A stretch of DNA of 64,000 bases from Buchnera aphidicola (Cinara pseudotaxifoliae) (GTDB lineage: Bacteria > Pseudomonadota > Gammaproteobacteria > Enterobacterales > Enterobacteriaceae). A program made the position numbers and the translations under genes. Shown in pieces: positions 50,618 through 61,129 of this stretch. The notes beneath the pieces were generated by a model, which searched no databases, had not been told where the DNA came from, and worked only from the letters and a program-made list of their open reading frames with translations. Numbering within the stretch: position 1 is the first letter of the stretch; each line of letters begins with the position of its first letter. Location: NCBI RefSeq assembly GCF_900128595.1, contig NZ_LT635893.1, forward strand, positions 248,001 through 312,000, written 5' to 3'.

Positions 50618-50850
50618 ATCTTTTCTCGTAACTACAATTTTTATTCATTAATTTGTATATTAAAGATTTTATTTGTACTTATTTCAATTAAAAAAATTAA
50701 ATAACTAAATTATGTTCTGCCTATAATATATACATATAAATTTTAAAATAACGACATTCATACCACCAAAAAAAATCAAGAAAACTAAATTGTAATTTTA
50801 TTAATTAAACTATAAATTGTTTCATCTTAATATTAAAAAAAAATTAAAAA

Positions 50851-51480
50851 TTATTTTTTAAATCCACGAGCTACAATAAATACTTCTCGAGAATTAAAAC
50901 GAGAAGAACGTGGTTTATAAATTTTTACTAATTTAAAAATATCAAAAATTTTTTGTATATGCATGTTAAAACCACAACCCTGAAATAACTTCATTATTAA
51001 ACATCCATTTTTTAATAATGCATGCATAGAAATTTTTAAAGCAACATCATTTAATTTAAATATATTAGCATTATCTACAATAGAAAAACCACTAGTATTA
51101 GGAGACATATCAGACATAACAACATTCCAAGAATTTTTTTTTAAACTAAAAAAAATTTTTTTTTGAACATAAATATCAGTAACATCTTCACAAAAAAAAG
51201 TAACTTGTTTTAACGGACGCATTGGTAAAATATCATATGCAAAAATAATTCCTGAATTTCCAATTTTTTGAAGAGCATATTCTGACCAACCACCTGGATT
51301 AGATCCTAAATCTATAACTTTCATGCCAATATTAAAAATTTTTTCTGATTCGTTAATTTCCTTTAATTTAAACCATGATCTAGATCTTAAATTTTTTTTA
51401 TTTCTTTCTCGTACATACGGATCCGCAAAATGTTTTCTCAACCAATTATTAGATTTATTTAATTTTTTTTTTGCAATCAT
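50851..51480 (-). CDS. rlmE: 23S rRNA 2'-O-methyltransferase RlmE
   Basis: Methylates U2552 in the A loop of 23S rRNA, a late step in 50S assembly (older names ftsJ, rrmJ). The 209 residues equal the E. coli length. The SAM-binding motif VIDLGSNPGGWSEYALQ, the catalytic MSDMSPNTSG and the lysine in LIMKLFQG are present. The N-terminal SRSWFKLKEI block is typical. It lies upstream of ftsH in the same direction, the ancestral order. Confidence 0.95.
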   Translation of the reverse strand: MIAKKKLNKSNNWLRKHFADPYVRERNKKNLRSRSWFKLKEINESEKIFNIGMKVIDLGSNPGGWSEYALQKIGNSGIIFAYDILPMRPLKQVTFFCEDVTDIYVQKKIFFSLKKNSWNVVMSDMSPNTSGFSIVDNANIFKLNDVALKISMHALLKNGCLIMKLFQGCGFNMHIQKIFDIFKLVKIYKPRSSRFNSREVFIVARGFKK

Positions 51481-51768
51481 AGTATTGATAATACCAAATA
51501 ATATTAAATATATAAAAAAATTACATATAATAATTTAATTTAAAGTTTTAAAACAATCTATAAATATATTTTATACATAAATTTTATTAAAAACATCAAA
51601 ATATATATTATTTATGAAAATCCTTTTACAACGCATATATATATCATATAAAACTATATTTATATGAAAAAATCATTTAAATTATTTAAATACTTTTTAT
51701 TTTAAAAACAAAATATTCTACAAAATTAATAGCAATTTGTGCCTTTGAAATTGACAATCAATGATATT

Positions 51769-52254
51769 TTATATATATTCAATTTTTTTAATTAGATATT
51801 CTACTGAACCTGTAGGAGTATTTACCGTCACTATATCATTTTTCTTTCTTCCAATTAATGCTCGAGACATAGGTGAGTAAACAGAAATTGAACATTCTTT
51901 ACAATTTGCTTCATCATCACCAACAATAGTATATATAAAAATATTATTAGTACATATTTGCAAAACCGTTACTGTAGATCCAAAAATAACGATACCCCGA
52001 AAAGGTATCTTTGTAACATCAATAATTTCTGCGCATAATAACTTATTTTCAATTTCACCAATTTTGTTTTCACAAAAACTTTGTTCTTCGCGAGCTGCAT
52101 GATACTCTGCATTTTCTTTCAAATCACCTAATTGACGAGCATTAGCAATTGCTTCTACAATCGATGGTCGCGTAATATATTTTAACTTATTTAATTCAGA
52201 TTTAAGTCTATTAAAACCTCGTAATGTCATTGGAACTTTTTTAAACAAGCCCAT
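51769..52254 (-). CDS. greA: transcription elongation factor GreA
   Basis: Rescues backtracked RNA polymerase by stimulating transcript cleavage. About 161 residues: N-terminal coiled coil with PMTLRGFNRL and GDLKENAEYHAAREEQSFCE (acidic tip D and E retained), then the FKBP-like C-terminal domain ending in GSVEYLIKKIEYI. The start is uncertain: a GTG (52257) and an ATG (52254) lie on or next to the GGAG sequence (52260-52257), too close for normal use; a TTG at 52248 is eight bases from it and also gives a family-length N-terminus. Confidence 0.93.
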   Translation of the reverse strand: MGLFKKVPMTLRGFNRLKSELNKLKYITRPSIVEAIANARQLGDLKENAEYHAAREEQSFCENKIGEIENKLLCAEIIDVTKIPFRGIVIFGSTVTVLQICTNNIFIYTIVGDDEANCKECSISVYSPMSRALIGRKKNDIVTVNTPTGSVEYLIKKIEYI

Positions 52255-52257
52255 CAC

Positions 52258-52716
52258 TCCTTTACATTAACATAAAAAATAAAATGTAATTTATATACAT
52301 AATTTGTGTATTATGATGTCATTGTAAAAATAAACCATATAAAAATATTATAAATCATATCTAGTATATGATACTATGTAAATATTATATTATATATAAC
52401 ATAATTATATATGTTTTTTTTTTTTAAAAAAAACTATTTAATAAAAATTTTTCATAAAAAATATAAAGAAAAGTGACTGCAGGTAAATAATTTATTATTA
52501 AGTAATAAAATAAACAAGAATTTGAAATATATTATTAAAATAATTTTTTTAAAAACAAAATTACCAATAAAAATATTTTTTATAAAAATTATATAAACAC
52601 AATTTATTTTATAAATATGATTAAATTTGTAATATAATTACATGCATACACAAAGATAGTAAAATCTAATAAAAATTAATTTTTATATCAACCAATATTT
52701 AATTATAGAGTAAAAA
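52258..52716. other. greA/ibaG divergent intergenic region
   Basis: A 459-bp A+T-rich spacer between divergent genes. It must hold both promoters. I see no ORF, repeat or terminator in it that I can support. Confidence 0.4.
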
Positions 52717-52968
52717 ATGCAGTTAGATAAAATCCAAAATACCATTAAAAATCAATTAAATCTAAAAAAAGTATTAATATCAAACCATAACAATCATTTT
52801 TTAATTACTGCTATAGGAAATTCTTTTATAGGAATGAATTCATTAAAACGGCAAAAATCTATATACAAAATATTAATGCCATACTTTTTAACTAAAGAAA
52901 TTCATGCAGTACAAATTCAAGCGTATACTGTATCTGAGTGGGATCAAAAAAAATTTAATGAAAAATAA
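52717..52968 (+). CDS. ibaG: BolA-family protein IbaG
   Basis: Small BolA-like protein (older name yrbA) that partners monothiol glutaredoxins in iron-sulfur handling. The 83-residue product has the BolA pattern: HFLITAIGNSFIGMNSLKRQKSIYKILMPY and the C-terminal IHAVQIQAYTVSEW, which matches E. coli IHAVSIKAYTPAEW. The invariant C-terminal histidine is present. In E. coli murA follows directly; here a 636-bp gap takes its place. Confidence 0.9.
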   Translation: MQLDKIQNTIKNQLNLKKVLISNHNNHFLITAIGNSFIGMNSLKRQKSIYKILMPYFLTKEIHAVQIQAYTVSEWDQKKFNEK

Positions 52969-53604
52969 ATCACGCTTATAAATAAAATTTATAAAAAAAT
53001 CAATTAAAAATGCAAAATGTGTACAGATTACAAATAATCATTCATAATAAAATTAAATATTAACATAAAATATCTTATAAAATTTTATATTATTATTTAT
53101 TTAACATATAAAAAATATTTTTAATAAAATATTTTTTTTGTTCAAAAAAATTTTTATAAAAAATTATATTTATATTTTTAATACTTAAACTATACATTTT
53201 ATAATTTTATTTTAAAAATAATCAATATTTTGTTATATGATGATATCAATCATATGTTTATATACATGTATATATTATATATATCTTTAAAAAAACAAAT
53301 TTAAAATTTTACAAATGAATTTTTATATTAAAAAATATTAAATATAAAAATTTTACTAAAATAATTTCTGCATACAAAATAAGTTTATTTTCTTTTATAC
53401 GTATACAATTAATTCTGATAATAAAAATTTTTATAAAAGTAAATATAATTTTTGTATAATTATAGTATCATTTAATTTTTAAAAAATACATTTTAATTTT
53501 TGATTTTTATAAAAAATTAAATATCAAAAATATTAAAAATTTAGATATATATCTTCACAAAAAAAATTTTATTATTAACCTATAATATTTTTAGAGAAAA
53601 AATT
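52969..53604. other. ibaG/rplU intergenic region (murA position)
   Basis: A 636-bp A+T-rich stretch where murA is found in E. coli and, from memory, in pea-aphid Buchnera. No frame shows enolpyruvyl transferase motifs. The promoter of the rplU-rpmA-obgE operon must lie here, but I cannot pick it from the background. Confidence 0.5.
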
Positions 53605-53931
53605 ATGTATGTTATATTTTTAGACCGTGATACACAATATAAAGCAAAATGTGGTGACATAATTAGATTAGATAAAATTAATATAAATATTGGAAAAACA
53701 ATAGTGTTTAAAAAAATAATATTATTATCCGATAATAAAAAAATATCTATTGGACAACCTATACTACATAACATTTATGTAGAGGGATTAATACATAAAC
53801 ACGGAAGAAATAAAAAAATAAAAATTATAAAATTTAATCGTCGTAAACATTATAAAAAAAATCAAGGACATAGACAGCATTACACAGATATTAAGATAAA
53901 CAACATAAAATATAAAAATCCTACACTATAA
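53605..53931 (+). CDS. rplU: 50S ribosomal protein L21
   Basis: Large-subunit protein that binds 23S rRNA. The 108-residue product (E. coli 103) keeps [25 protein letters not shown], the SIGQP loop with P-I-L, and the RNA-binding [23 protein letters not shown] near the C-terminus. First gene of the rplU-rpmA-obgE operon; rpmA starts nine bases after its stop. AGAG lies about ten bases before the ATG. Confidence 0.96.
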   Translation: MYVIFLDRDTQYKAKCGDIIRLDKININIGKTIVFKKIILLSDNKKISIGQPILHNIYVEGLIHKHGRNKKIKIIKFNRRKHYKKNQGHRQHYTDIKINNIKYKNPTL

Positions 53932-53940
53932 GGTATAAAC

Positions 53941-54198
53941 ATGGCTCATAAAAAAGCAGGTGGTTCTTCTCGGAACGGCAGAGATTCTCATTCAAAAAGA
54001 CTAGGTATTAAAAAATTTGGAGGTGAACGTGTATATCCAGGAAACATTCTTCTTAAACAAAGAGGAACTAAATTCCATCCAGGATATAATGTAAAATGCG
54101 GCAAAGATCACACATTATTTTCTATAATAAACGGACTAGTTAAGTTTGAAAAAAAAGGTTTTCCGAAAAAAACATACGTAAATGTAATAAAAGAATAA
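53941..54198 (+). CDS. rpmA: 50S ribosomal protein L27
   Basis: Ribosomal protein whose N-terminus reaches the peptidyl transferase centre. The 85 residues match the family exactly, with [20 protein letters not shown] at the start and [28 protein letters not shown] in the middle. It is one of the least altered proteins in the window. It lies between rplU (nine bases upstream) and obgE (76 bp downstream). Confidence 0.98.
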   Translation: MAHKKAGGSSRNGRDSHSKRLGIKKFGGERVYPGNILLKQRGTKFHPGYNVKCGKDHTLFSIINGLVKFEKKGFPKKTYVNVIKE

Positions 54199-54220
54199 CA
54201 CGAAATATTTACTTAAATAA

Positions 54221-55285
<1,065 letters not shown>

Positions 55286-55387
55286 ATTTTATTTTATATT
55301 TTTAAAAAAATCTATTTCTATAAAAAAGACTGTGAAATCGGAAGTAAACAAAAAAACATATTTTATATACATTTCAATTTTAATTAT

Positions 55388-55422
55388 AAAGAAACCCGGA
55401 TTAAATATACCGGGATTTCTTT
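55388..55422. terminator. bidirectional terminator between obgE and rpsI
   Basis: A 12-bp stem with one bulged A (arms 55388-55399 and 55410-55422; core CCCGG with CCGGG) lies between the converging obgE and rpsI genes, about 100 bp after obgE and 15 bp after rpsI. T-rich sequence follows on the plus strand and T-rich on the minus, so it can serve both genes. Confidence 0.7.
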
Positions 55423-55436
55423 ACTAGAAAAAATCA

Positions 55437-55829
55437 CTATCTTTTAGAAAACTGAGTTTTTTTTCTAGATTTACGAAAACCATATTTTTTACGTTCCACT
55501 TGCCTTGAATCACGTGTTACAAAACCTTCTTTACGTAACACTCCTCGTAATGTATTATCGTATTGTATTAAAGCACGAGTAATACCTTGACGAATCGCTC
55601 CCGCTTGACCAGATATTCCGCCGCCTTTAACAGTAATATAAAAATCAAATATATTTAACATATTTACTAAATTTAGAGGTTGTTCAACAATCATACAAGC
55701 TGTTTTTCTACCAAAATATTCTTTCAAAGAACATTTATTAATAAAAATTTTTCCTTTTCCTTTACGTAAAAAAACGCGCGCAGAAGAAGACTTACGACGA
55801 CCTGTACCATAATTTATATACTCAGACAT
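55437..55829 (-). CDS. rpsI: 30S ribosomal protein S9
   Basis: Small-subunit protein whose C-terminal tail contacts the P-site tRNA anticodon. The 130-residue product equals the E. coli length. [39 protein letters not shown] and the end [18 protein letters not shown] (with the invariant terminal Lys-Arg) are present. It follows rplM by 27 bp in a conserved rplM-rpsI operon. Confidence 0.97.
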   Translation of the reverse strand: MSEYINYGTGRRKSSSARVFLRKGKGKIFINKCSLKEYFGRKTACMIVEQPLNLVNMLNIFDFYITVKGGGISGQAGAIRQGITRALIQYDNTLRGVLRKEGFVTRDSRQVERKKYGFRKSRKKTQFSKR

Positions 55830-55856
55830 AATATAATATCCTAATATTTATGTATA

Positions 55857-56285
55857 TTAAATACTTAAAAAAACTGGTTTTTGTGCACTTAAATTATGTT
55901 TATGCAAAGGAAATACTTTTAATTTTTTAAACATTGATCTACCAAGAGAACCTTTTGGAAGCATTCCTTTAACAGCTCTTTCAAGTATTCTTTCAGGATG
56001 ATGTAAAAGCATATATTGAAAAGTATATTTCCTTATTCCACCTACATATCCTGTGTGATGATAATAAAATTTATTAATTGATTTTTTTCCCGTAACAATT
56101 ATTTTCGATGCATTTATAACTATGATATAATCACCTGTATCTATATGGGGGGTGTACTCGGGTTTATGTTTACCTCGTAAAAGTGTAGATATTTTAGTTG
56201 CAAAACGACCTAAAATTTTATTCGTTCCATCAACATAATACCAAGATTTTATAATTTTATCTGATTTAGCTGAAAAACTTTTCAT
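55857..56285 (-). CDS. rplM: 50S ribosomal protein L13
   Basis: Early-assembly protein of the large subunit. The 142-residue product equals E. coli L13. [50 protein letters not shown] and the block [21 protein letters not shown] are clear. The start MKSFSAKSD is aligned with the family. It is divergent from pheA, and the 154 bp between them hold both promoters. Confidence 0.97.
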   Translation of the reverse strand: MKSFSAKSDKIIKSWYYVDGTNKILGRFATKISTLLRGKHKPEYTPHIDTGDYIIVINASKIIVTGKKSINKFYYHHTGYVGGIRKYTFQYMLLHHPERILERAVKGMLPKGSLGRSMFKKLKVFPLHKHNLSAQKPVFLSI

Positions 56286-56439
56286 AATAAATTTACCTTA
56301 ATGTATGATCGGAAAATTAAAAAATCTATTTATTTAATATATAAAAATCAATATAAATATTATGTATATATGAAATTAATATTTATAAAATTTTATTTAT
56401 AACTAAATCTTTTAAACCAATTAAATTAGAGTTAATACC

Positions 56440-57582
56440 ATGAATAAAAAAAAAACATTGTCCTTGTTAAGAACAAGTATTAATAATATTGATTATAAAA
56501 TAATTAAATTATTATCATCTCGAGAATCTTTATCTATAAATATTTTACAGAATAAAATATATAATAAGCTTGATATTCGAGACAAAAATCGTGAAATAGA
56601 ATTATTTCATAATTTACATCAATTAAGTCAAAAAAACAAAGTAAATCCGGAATTCGTACAAAAAATATTTAAAATAATTGTTAATAACTCAATTCTCATT
56701 CAAAAAAAATACAAAAAAAAAATAAAAAAAAATCCTAAAAAACTTTTTTGTGCTTATTTGGGTCCAATTGGTTCATATTCATCAGAAGTTTTTAATAATT
56801 TCTCTAAAAATAACAAAAATTTTTTTCTTCCATATGCACATACTGATTTTAATTCCATTATCGAATCTTTAAATAATCATCGTTGTCACGCAGCACTATT
56901 ACCTTTTGAAAATAGAATATCAGGAATCATTCCAGAAGTATACGAGATACTCAAAAAACAAAATGAAATATATATAATAAAAGAAATTTATGCAACAATT
57001 CAACATCATTTATTTACAATAAAAAATTGTTTTTTTTATAATATTAAAAAAGTATATAGTCATATACAACCATTTAAACAATGTAGTATATTTTTAGGAA
57101 AATTTCCAGAATGGAAAAAAAAGTACTTTAACAGCACTTCTGAAGGTATGAAAAAACTTTCTCAAGAAAACAAAAAAACCGTTGCTGTTATTGGAAGTTC
57201 TGCAGGTGGTTCTTATTACAACTTACAAAAAATAGCTATTAATATTTCTAATATAAACAATAATGTGACTAGATTTATATTAATTTCTAAAAAAAAACAA
57301 AAAATAAAAAAAACAATTCCAGTTAAAACTACCATTCTTATGACATTATATAATACTCAAGAAAATATTATTAAAATAAGAAAAACATTCAAAAAAAAAA
57401 AAATCAAGATAACCAAAACAGTTTTAGAACAAAAAACAGCTGACAAATTAACAACGACATATCTCCTAGAAATAACAGAAAACATATATTCTGATATCGT
57501 ACAAGAAACTTTATACACTATAAAAAAATATACAAAAAATATAAAAATTTTAGGTTGTTACCCTATTGGAAAAAAAATATAA
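56440..57582 (+). CDS. pheA: bifunctional chorismate mutase/prephenate dehydratase
   Basis: Makes phenylpyruvate from chorismate, the route to phenylalanine. 380 residues. The chorismate mutase domain (1-95) keeps all catalytic residues at E. coli numbering: Arg11, Arg28, Lys39, Asp48, Arg51, Glu52 and Gln88. The prephenate dehydratase domain (105-285) keeps LGPIGSYS, the ENRISG block and the TRF motif (VTRFILIS). The ACT domain (about 295-380) has lost both phenylalanine-binding motifs: GALV is replaced by ENII and ESRP by EQKT. A 13-A tract at 57391-57403 lies in this domain, in frame. No attenuator is visible upstream. Feedback-insensitive enzyme is the likely result. Confidence 0.96.
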   Translation: MNKKKTLSLLRTSINNIDYKIIKLLSSRESLSINILQNKIYNKLDIRDKNREIELFHNLHQLSQKNKVNPEFVQKIFKIIVNNSILIQKKYKKKIKKNPKKLFCAYLGPIGSYSSEVFNNFSKNNKNFFLPYAHTDFNSIIESLNNHRCHAALLPFENRISGIIPEVYEILKKQNEIYIIKEIYATIQHHLFTIKNCFFYNIKKVYSHIQPFKQCSIFLGKFPEWKKKYFNSTSEGMKKLSQENKKTVAVIGSSAGGSYYNLQKIAINISNINNNVTRFILISKKKQKIKKTIPVKTTILMTLYNTQENIIKIRKTFKKKKIKITKTVLEQKTADKLTTTYLLEITENIYSDIVQETLYTIKKYTKNIKILGCYPIGKKI

Positions 57583-57682
57583 CTAAACTAATTTGATTAA
57601 TTTTAATATTTAATTTTTATAACTAAAAATTTTTATTTTATTGCATCAAGATATTACTAATACAAGGATATTTATTATAATT

Positions 57683-59029
57683 ATGTTTAATAATCTAACA
57701 AAAAAAATAACTAATATTTTTGAAAATATTTCGCATCAAAGTCACTTAAAAGAAAAAAAAATTAAAGAAACCTTACGAAAAATAAAAACAGCTTTATTAG
57801 ATGCAGATGTATCATTAAAAACTGTAAACTTATTTCTAAATAAAATAAAATCAAAAATATCAGAAGCATACATAAATAAAAATTTTAGCCCTAGTCAAAA
57901 TTTAATAAAAATAGTTTTATGTGAATTAACTGAGATCATGGGAAGGAAAAGTTATTTTTTTAATTTTTTATCAAATCAATTAACTATTTGTACTATTATT
58001 GGACAACCAGGATCCGGTAAAACAACTAGTACTGCTAAATTAGCTCATTTGTTATCAAAAAAATATAAAAAAAAAATACTAGTAGTATCTATTGATATAT
58101 ATAGACCCGCGGCTATTTTACAATTAAAAAGATTGATACAAAAAACTAAAGCTAATTTTTTTCAATCAAACCGTAATCAAAAAATCATAAAAATAATTAA
58201 ATCAGCAATTGTTATAGCAAAAAAAAAAAAATACGACGTTTTATTAATAGATACAGCTGGACAAATACATACTAATCATTCCAAAATAAAAGAAATAGAA
58301 GAAATACAAAATTATATCAAACCACATGAGACATTGTTTGTTATAGATTCTATGACTGGACAAGATTCTGTTAATGCAATTAAAAAATTTAGTAAAATAT
58401 TTACATTATCAGGAATAATATTAACGAAATTAGATAGTGATACACGAGGCGGAGTAGCATTATCAGTTCGGTCTTTAACAAACATTCCAATTAAATACAT
58501 TGGTATTGGAGAAAAAATTTATGATTTACAAATTTTTCATCCCGAAAGAATTGCTAAAAGAATTTTAGGTATGGGAGATGTATTATCTTTAATAGATGAT
58601 ATTCAAAATAAAATCAAAACTAAAGAACTAAACTTAATAAAAAAAACTACTAACAAAGGAGATACTTTTAATCTAAATGACTTCTTAATACAAATAAAAC
58701 AAATTAAAAAAATAGGAAGCATTGAATCATTAATACATAAATTACCTATTAATATTATTAATAATAACTCTATGTTAAATAATATTGATGAAAAATCTTT
58801 TATACAAATTGAAGCTATGATTCAATCTATGACGGAACAAGAAAAAAAAACACCTTCCATTATAAAATATTCTAGAAAAAAAAGAATTTCTAAAGGATCT
58901 GGGATTACAATACAAGAAATTAATATTTATTTAAAAAAGTTCGAAAACATGAAAAACATCATGAAAAAAATCAAAAACAATAAAAATAACAAAATATTTG
59001 AAAAAATTAAAAATTATCTGATAAAATAA
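57683..59029 (+). CDS. ffh: signal recognition particle protein Ffh
   Basis: GTPase subunit of the signal recognition particle; it binds 4.5S RNA and signal sequences for delivery to SecYEG. I chose the ATG at 57683 (448 residues) because it matches the E. coli start MFDNLT; the frame opens 14 codons earlier. NG domain: GQPGSGKTT (107-115), DTAGQIH, TKLDSDTRGG. The M domain (from about 300) keeps the RNA-binding SRKKRISKGSG but has only about five methionines against about twenty in E. coli, and the C-terminal Met-rich tail is lost. A 13-A tract (58219-58231) is in frame. rpsP follows. Confidence 0.96.
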   Translation: MFNNLTKKITNIFENISHQSHLKEKKIKETLRKIKTALLDADVSLKTVNLFLNKIKSKISEAYINKNFSPSQNLIKIVLCELTEIMGRKSYFFNFLSNQLTICTIIGQPGSGKTTSTAKLAHLLSKKYKKKILVVSIDIYRPAAILQLKRLIQKTKANFFQSNRNQKIIKIIKSAIVIAKKKKYDVLLIDTAGQIHTNHSKIKEIEEIQNYIKPHETLFVIDSMTGQDSVNAIKKFSKIFTLSGIILTKLDSDTRGGVALSVRSLTNIPIKYIGIGEKIYDLQIFHPERIAKRILGMGDVLSLIDDIQNKIKTKELNLIKKTTNKGDTFNLNDFLIQIKQIKKIGSIESLIHKLPINIINNNSMLNNIDEKSFIQIEAMIQSMTEQEKKTPSIIKYSRKKRISKGSGITIQEINIYLKKFENMKNIMKKIKNNKNNKIFEKIKNYLIK

Positions 59030-59105
59030 TATAAATTATATTTGTTATACTATAAAAATAAATTAAATATCTAAAATAGATTTTTTTAATATAAGAGAAA
59101 ATTGT

Positions 59106-59363
59106 ATGATAAAGATTAGACTAGCAAGACACGGAGCCAAAAAAAAACCATTTTATCAAATTGTAGTATCTAATATAAGATCTTCTCGAAATGGAAAATT
59201 TATTGAGCGTATCGGATATTTTAATCCCTTTTCTAAAAAAAATGAAAAAAAAATAAATTTATCTATTGATAGAGTTGACTTTTGGATAAAAAAAGGAGCT
59301 CAAAAATCATTACGGTTTAAAAAATTATTAATAGAATATGTAAAAAATATATCTAATAAATAG
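59106..59363 (+). CDS. rpsP: 30S ribosomal protein S16
   Basis: Small-subunit assembly protein. The 85 residues (E. coli 82) begin MIKIRLARHGAKKKPFYQIVVSN and continue FIERIGYFNPF and INLSIDRVDFWIKKGAQ, all family hallmarks. It heads the conserved rpsP-rimM-trmD-rplS operon, here preceded by ffh with a 76-bp gap. GAGA precedes the ATG. rimM starts 14 bases after the stop. Confidence 0.97.
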   Translation: MIKIRLARHGAKKKPFYQIVVSNIRSSRNGKFIERIGYFNPFSKKNEKKINLSIDRVDFWIKKGAQKSLRFKKLLIEYVKNISNK

Positions 59364-59377
59364 AATTATTATAAATT

Positions 59378-59881
59378 ATGATTATTATTGGAAAAATAGG
59401 AAATCCATATGGAATTTTAGGATGGATACATATCCATTCATTTACAGAAAAAAAAGAAAATATTTTTCGTTATTTGCCATGGAAATTAGAAAAATCAAAT
59501 ATATATGTATATGAAAAAGATATTATTAGATATAAAAAACATAAAAATAACTTTTTAGTAAAATTAGATCATTTGCATGATAGAACACAAGCTTATTTGA
59601 TGGCTAAACAAAATATACTAATAAAATCTATACAGTTACCTAAACTACAAAAAAATGAATATTATTGGAATAATATTTTATTATGTAAAATCTTTAATGA
59701 AAAAAAAGAACTAATAGGTTCAGTAAAACAAATATTAGATAATAAGATTTATAATATCTTAAACATATTTAATTCTAAGAAAAATAAAAACATATATGTT
59801 CCGTTTATACAGCCTAAAATTATCAAAAAAATAGATATAAAAAAAAAAATAATTATTGTTAATTGGAGTCTGTGTAAATAG
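59378..59881 (+). CDS. rimM: ribosome maturation factor RimM
   Basis: Binds S19 and helps mature the 30S head. The 167-residue protein (E. coli 182) starts IIIGKIGNPYGILGWIHIHSFTEKKENIF, the family N-terminal barrel, and includes the aromatic pair in EYYWNNILLCKI (E. coli EYYWKDLMGC), the junction with the PRC-like C-terminal domain. The last part, ending IVNWSLCK, is short. There is no clear ribosome binding site upstream, which suggests translational coupling to rpsP, 14 bases before it. Confidence 0.92.
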   Translation: MIIIGKIGNPYGILGWIHIHSFTEKKENIFRYLPWKLEKSNIYVYEKDIIRYKKHKNNFLVKLDHLHDRTQAYLMAKQNILIKSIQLPKLQKNEYYWNNILLCKIFNEKKELIGSVKQILDNKIYNILNIFNSKKNKNIYVPFIQPKIIKKIDIKKKIIIVNWSLCK

Positions 59882-59907
59882 ATGTAGATTTATTTAAGAA
59901 GATAAAA

Positions 59908-60591
59908 ATGATGCAATTCAGTATTGTTACAATTTTTCCAAAAATGTTTAATAATATATTTAAATATGGAGTTATTAATCGCGCTATTACAAATAAAATA
60001 ATTAACATTAACATTTTTAATCTAAGAAACTTTAGTACAAACAAAAGAAAGAAAGTAGACGATAAAATCTACGGTGGGGGTTCTGGAATGTTATTCATGT
60101 TTTTACCATTGTTTAATGCGGTTACAAAAATAAAAAAAATGTACAAAAAAAACAGTGTTGTAATTTACTTGTCTCCACAAGGAAAATTATTGAATTATAA
60201 AAATATTCAATATTTTCTTAAAGTAGAACATTTAATATTTATTTGTGGTCGTTACCGTGGTATTGATGAACGATTTATACGTACTCAAGTCGATGAAGAG
60301 TGGTCTATAGGCAATTATATCCTGACTGGGGGAGAATTACCAGCTATGATATTTATTGATTCTATTACACGATTACTGCCGGGAGTATTAAATAATAAAA
60401 ATTCTTTATTAAATGAAACTTTTTCTAAAAATCTATTAGATTGTCCGCATTATACGCGGCCAAAAAAAATAAATAATATTGTTGTACCTAAAATTCTATT
60501 ATCAGGAAATCACAAAAAAATAAAAAAATGGAGATTACAGCAGTCATTAAAAAATACTTTAATAAAAAAACCAAATTTTTTAGAAAAGTAA
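59908..60591 (+). CDS. trmD: tRNA (guanine-N1-)-methyltransferase TrmD
   Basis: Makes m1G37 in tRNAs reading CNN codons, preventing frameshifting. The SPOUT knot is intact: SPQGKLLNY, FICGRYRGIDERFI and GNYILTGGELPAM, followed by DCPHYTRP and LLSGNHKKIKKWR. At 227 residues it lacks about 28 C-terminal residues of E. coli TrmD (255). The first two codons are both ATG (59908 and 59911); AAGAAG lies upstream. It lies between rimM and rplS as in E. coli. Confidence 0.96.
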   Translation: MMQFSIVTIFPKMFNNIFKYGVINRAITNKIININIFNLRNFSTNKRKKVDDKIYGGGSGMLFMFLPLFNAVTKIKKMYKKNSVVIYLSPQGKLLNYKNIQYFLKVEHLIFICGRYRGIDERFIRTQVDEEWSIGNYILTGGELPAMIFIDSITRLLPGVLNNKNSLLNETFSKNLLDCPHYTRPKKINNIVVPKILLSGNHKKIKKWRLQQSLKNTLIKKPNFLEK

Positions 60592-60661
60592 ATACATTAA
60601 AATGTTAATATAATCAAAAAAATTACATTAGTACGCATTAATTATATGAGATATGTAAAAT

Positions 60662-61009
60662 ATGAACAATTATATTCATGCTTTAGAAAATAAATATAAA
60701 AAAAAAAATATTCCATCTTTTAATTCAGGTGATTCAGTTATTGTTAAACTATGGATATTAGAGGGTAACAAAAAACGCCTGCAATCTTTTGGAGGAATTG
60801 TAATTGCAAAAAGAAACAGAAATCTCAATTCTTCATTTACGGTTCGAAAAATATCTAACGGTGAAGGCGTAGAAAGAAAATTTTTAGTGCATTCACCCAA
60901 TGTATATGAAATAAGTGTTATAAAAAAAGGATTAGTAAAAAAATCAAAATTATATTACTTACGATATCGAACTGGAAAATCTGCACGAATCAAAGAACGT
61001 TTAAACTAA
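60662..61009 (+). CDS. rplS: 50S ribosomal protein L19
   Basis: Large-subunit protein at the interface with the 30S subunit. The 115 residues match E. coli L19. The blocks [53 protein letters not shown] and [18 protein letters not shown] are clear. Last gene of the rpsP operon, followed by a small hairpin before the converging tldD gene. Confidence 0.97.
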   Translation: MNNYIHALENKYKKKNIPSFNSGDSVIVKLWILEGNKKRLQSFGGIVIAKRNRNLNSSFTVRKISNGEGVERKFLVHSPNVYEISVIKKGLVKKSKLYYLRYRTGKSARIKERLN

Positions 61010-61077
61010 AAAAAACAATTCTAAATGCATACACATACTACAAATTACATAAACAATAATTTATCTTTTATCAATCA

Positions 61078-61106
61078 TGCAGTCAGAATACAAAAAATTG
61101 ACTGCA
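61078..61106. terminator. hairpin between rplS and tldD
   Basis: An 8-bp perfect stem (TGCAGTCA with TGACTGCA, 13-base loop) lies between converging rplS and tldD, 69 bp after rplS and 24 bp after tldD. It is more G+C-rich than its surroundings. No U-run follows, so the terminator call rests on position and contrast. Confidence 0.5.
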
Positions 61107-61129
61107 CAACGTATATATATACTATATAT

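Noticed and set aside
57641-57682. 14-codon N-terminal extension of ffh
   Set aside because: The extension is not conserved, and the ATG at 57683 matches the family start exactly.
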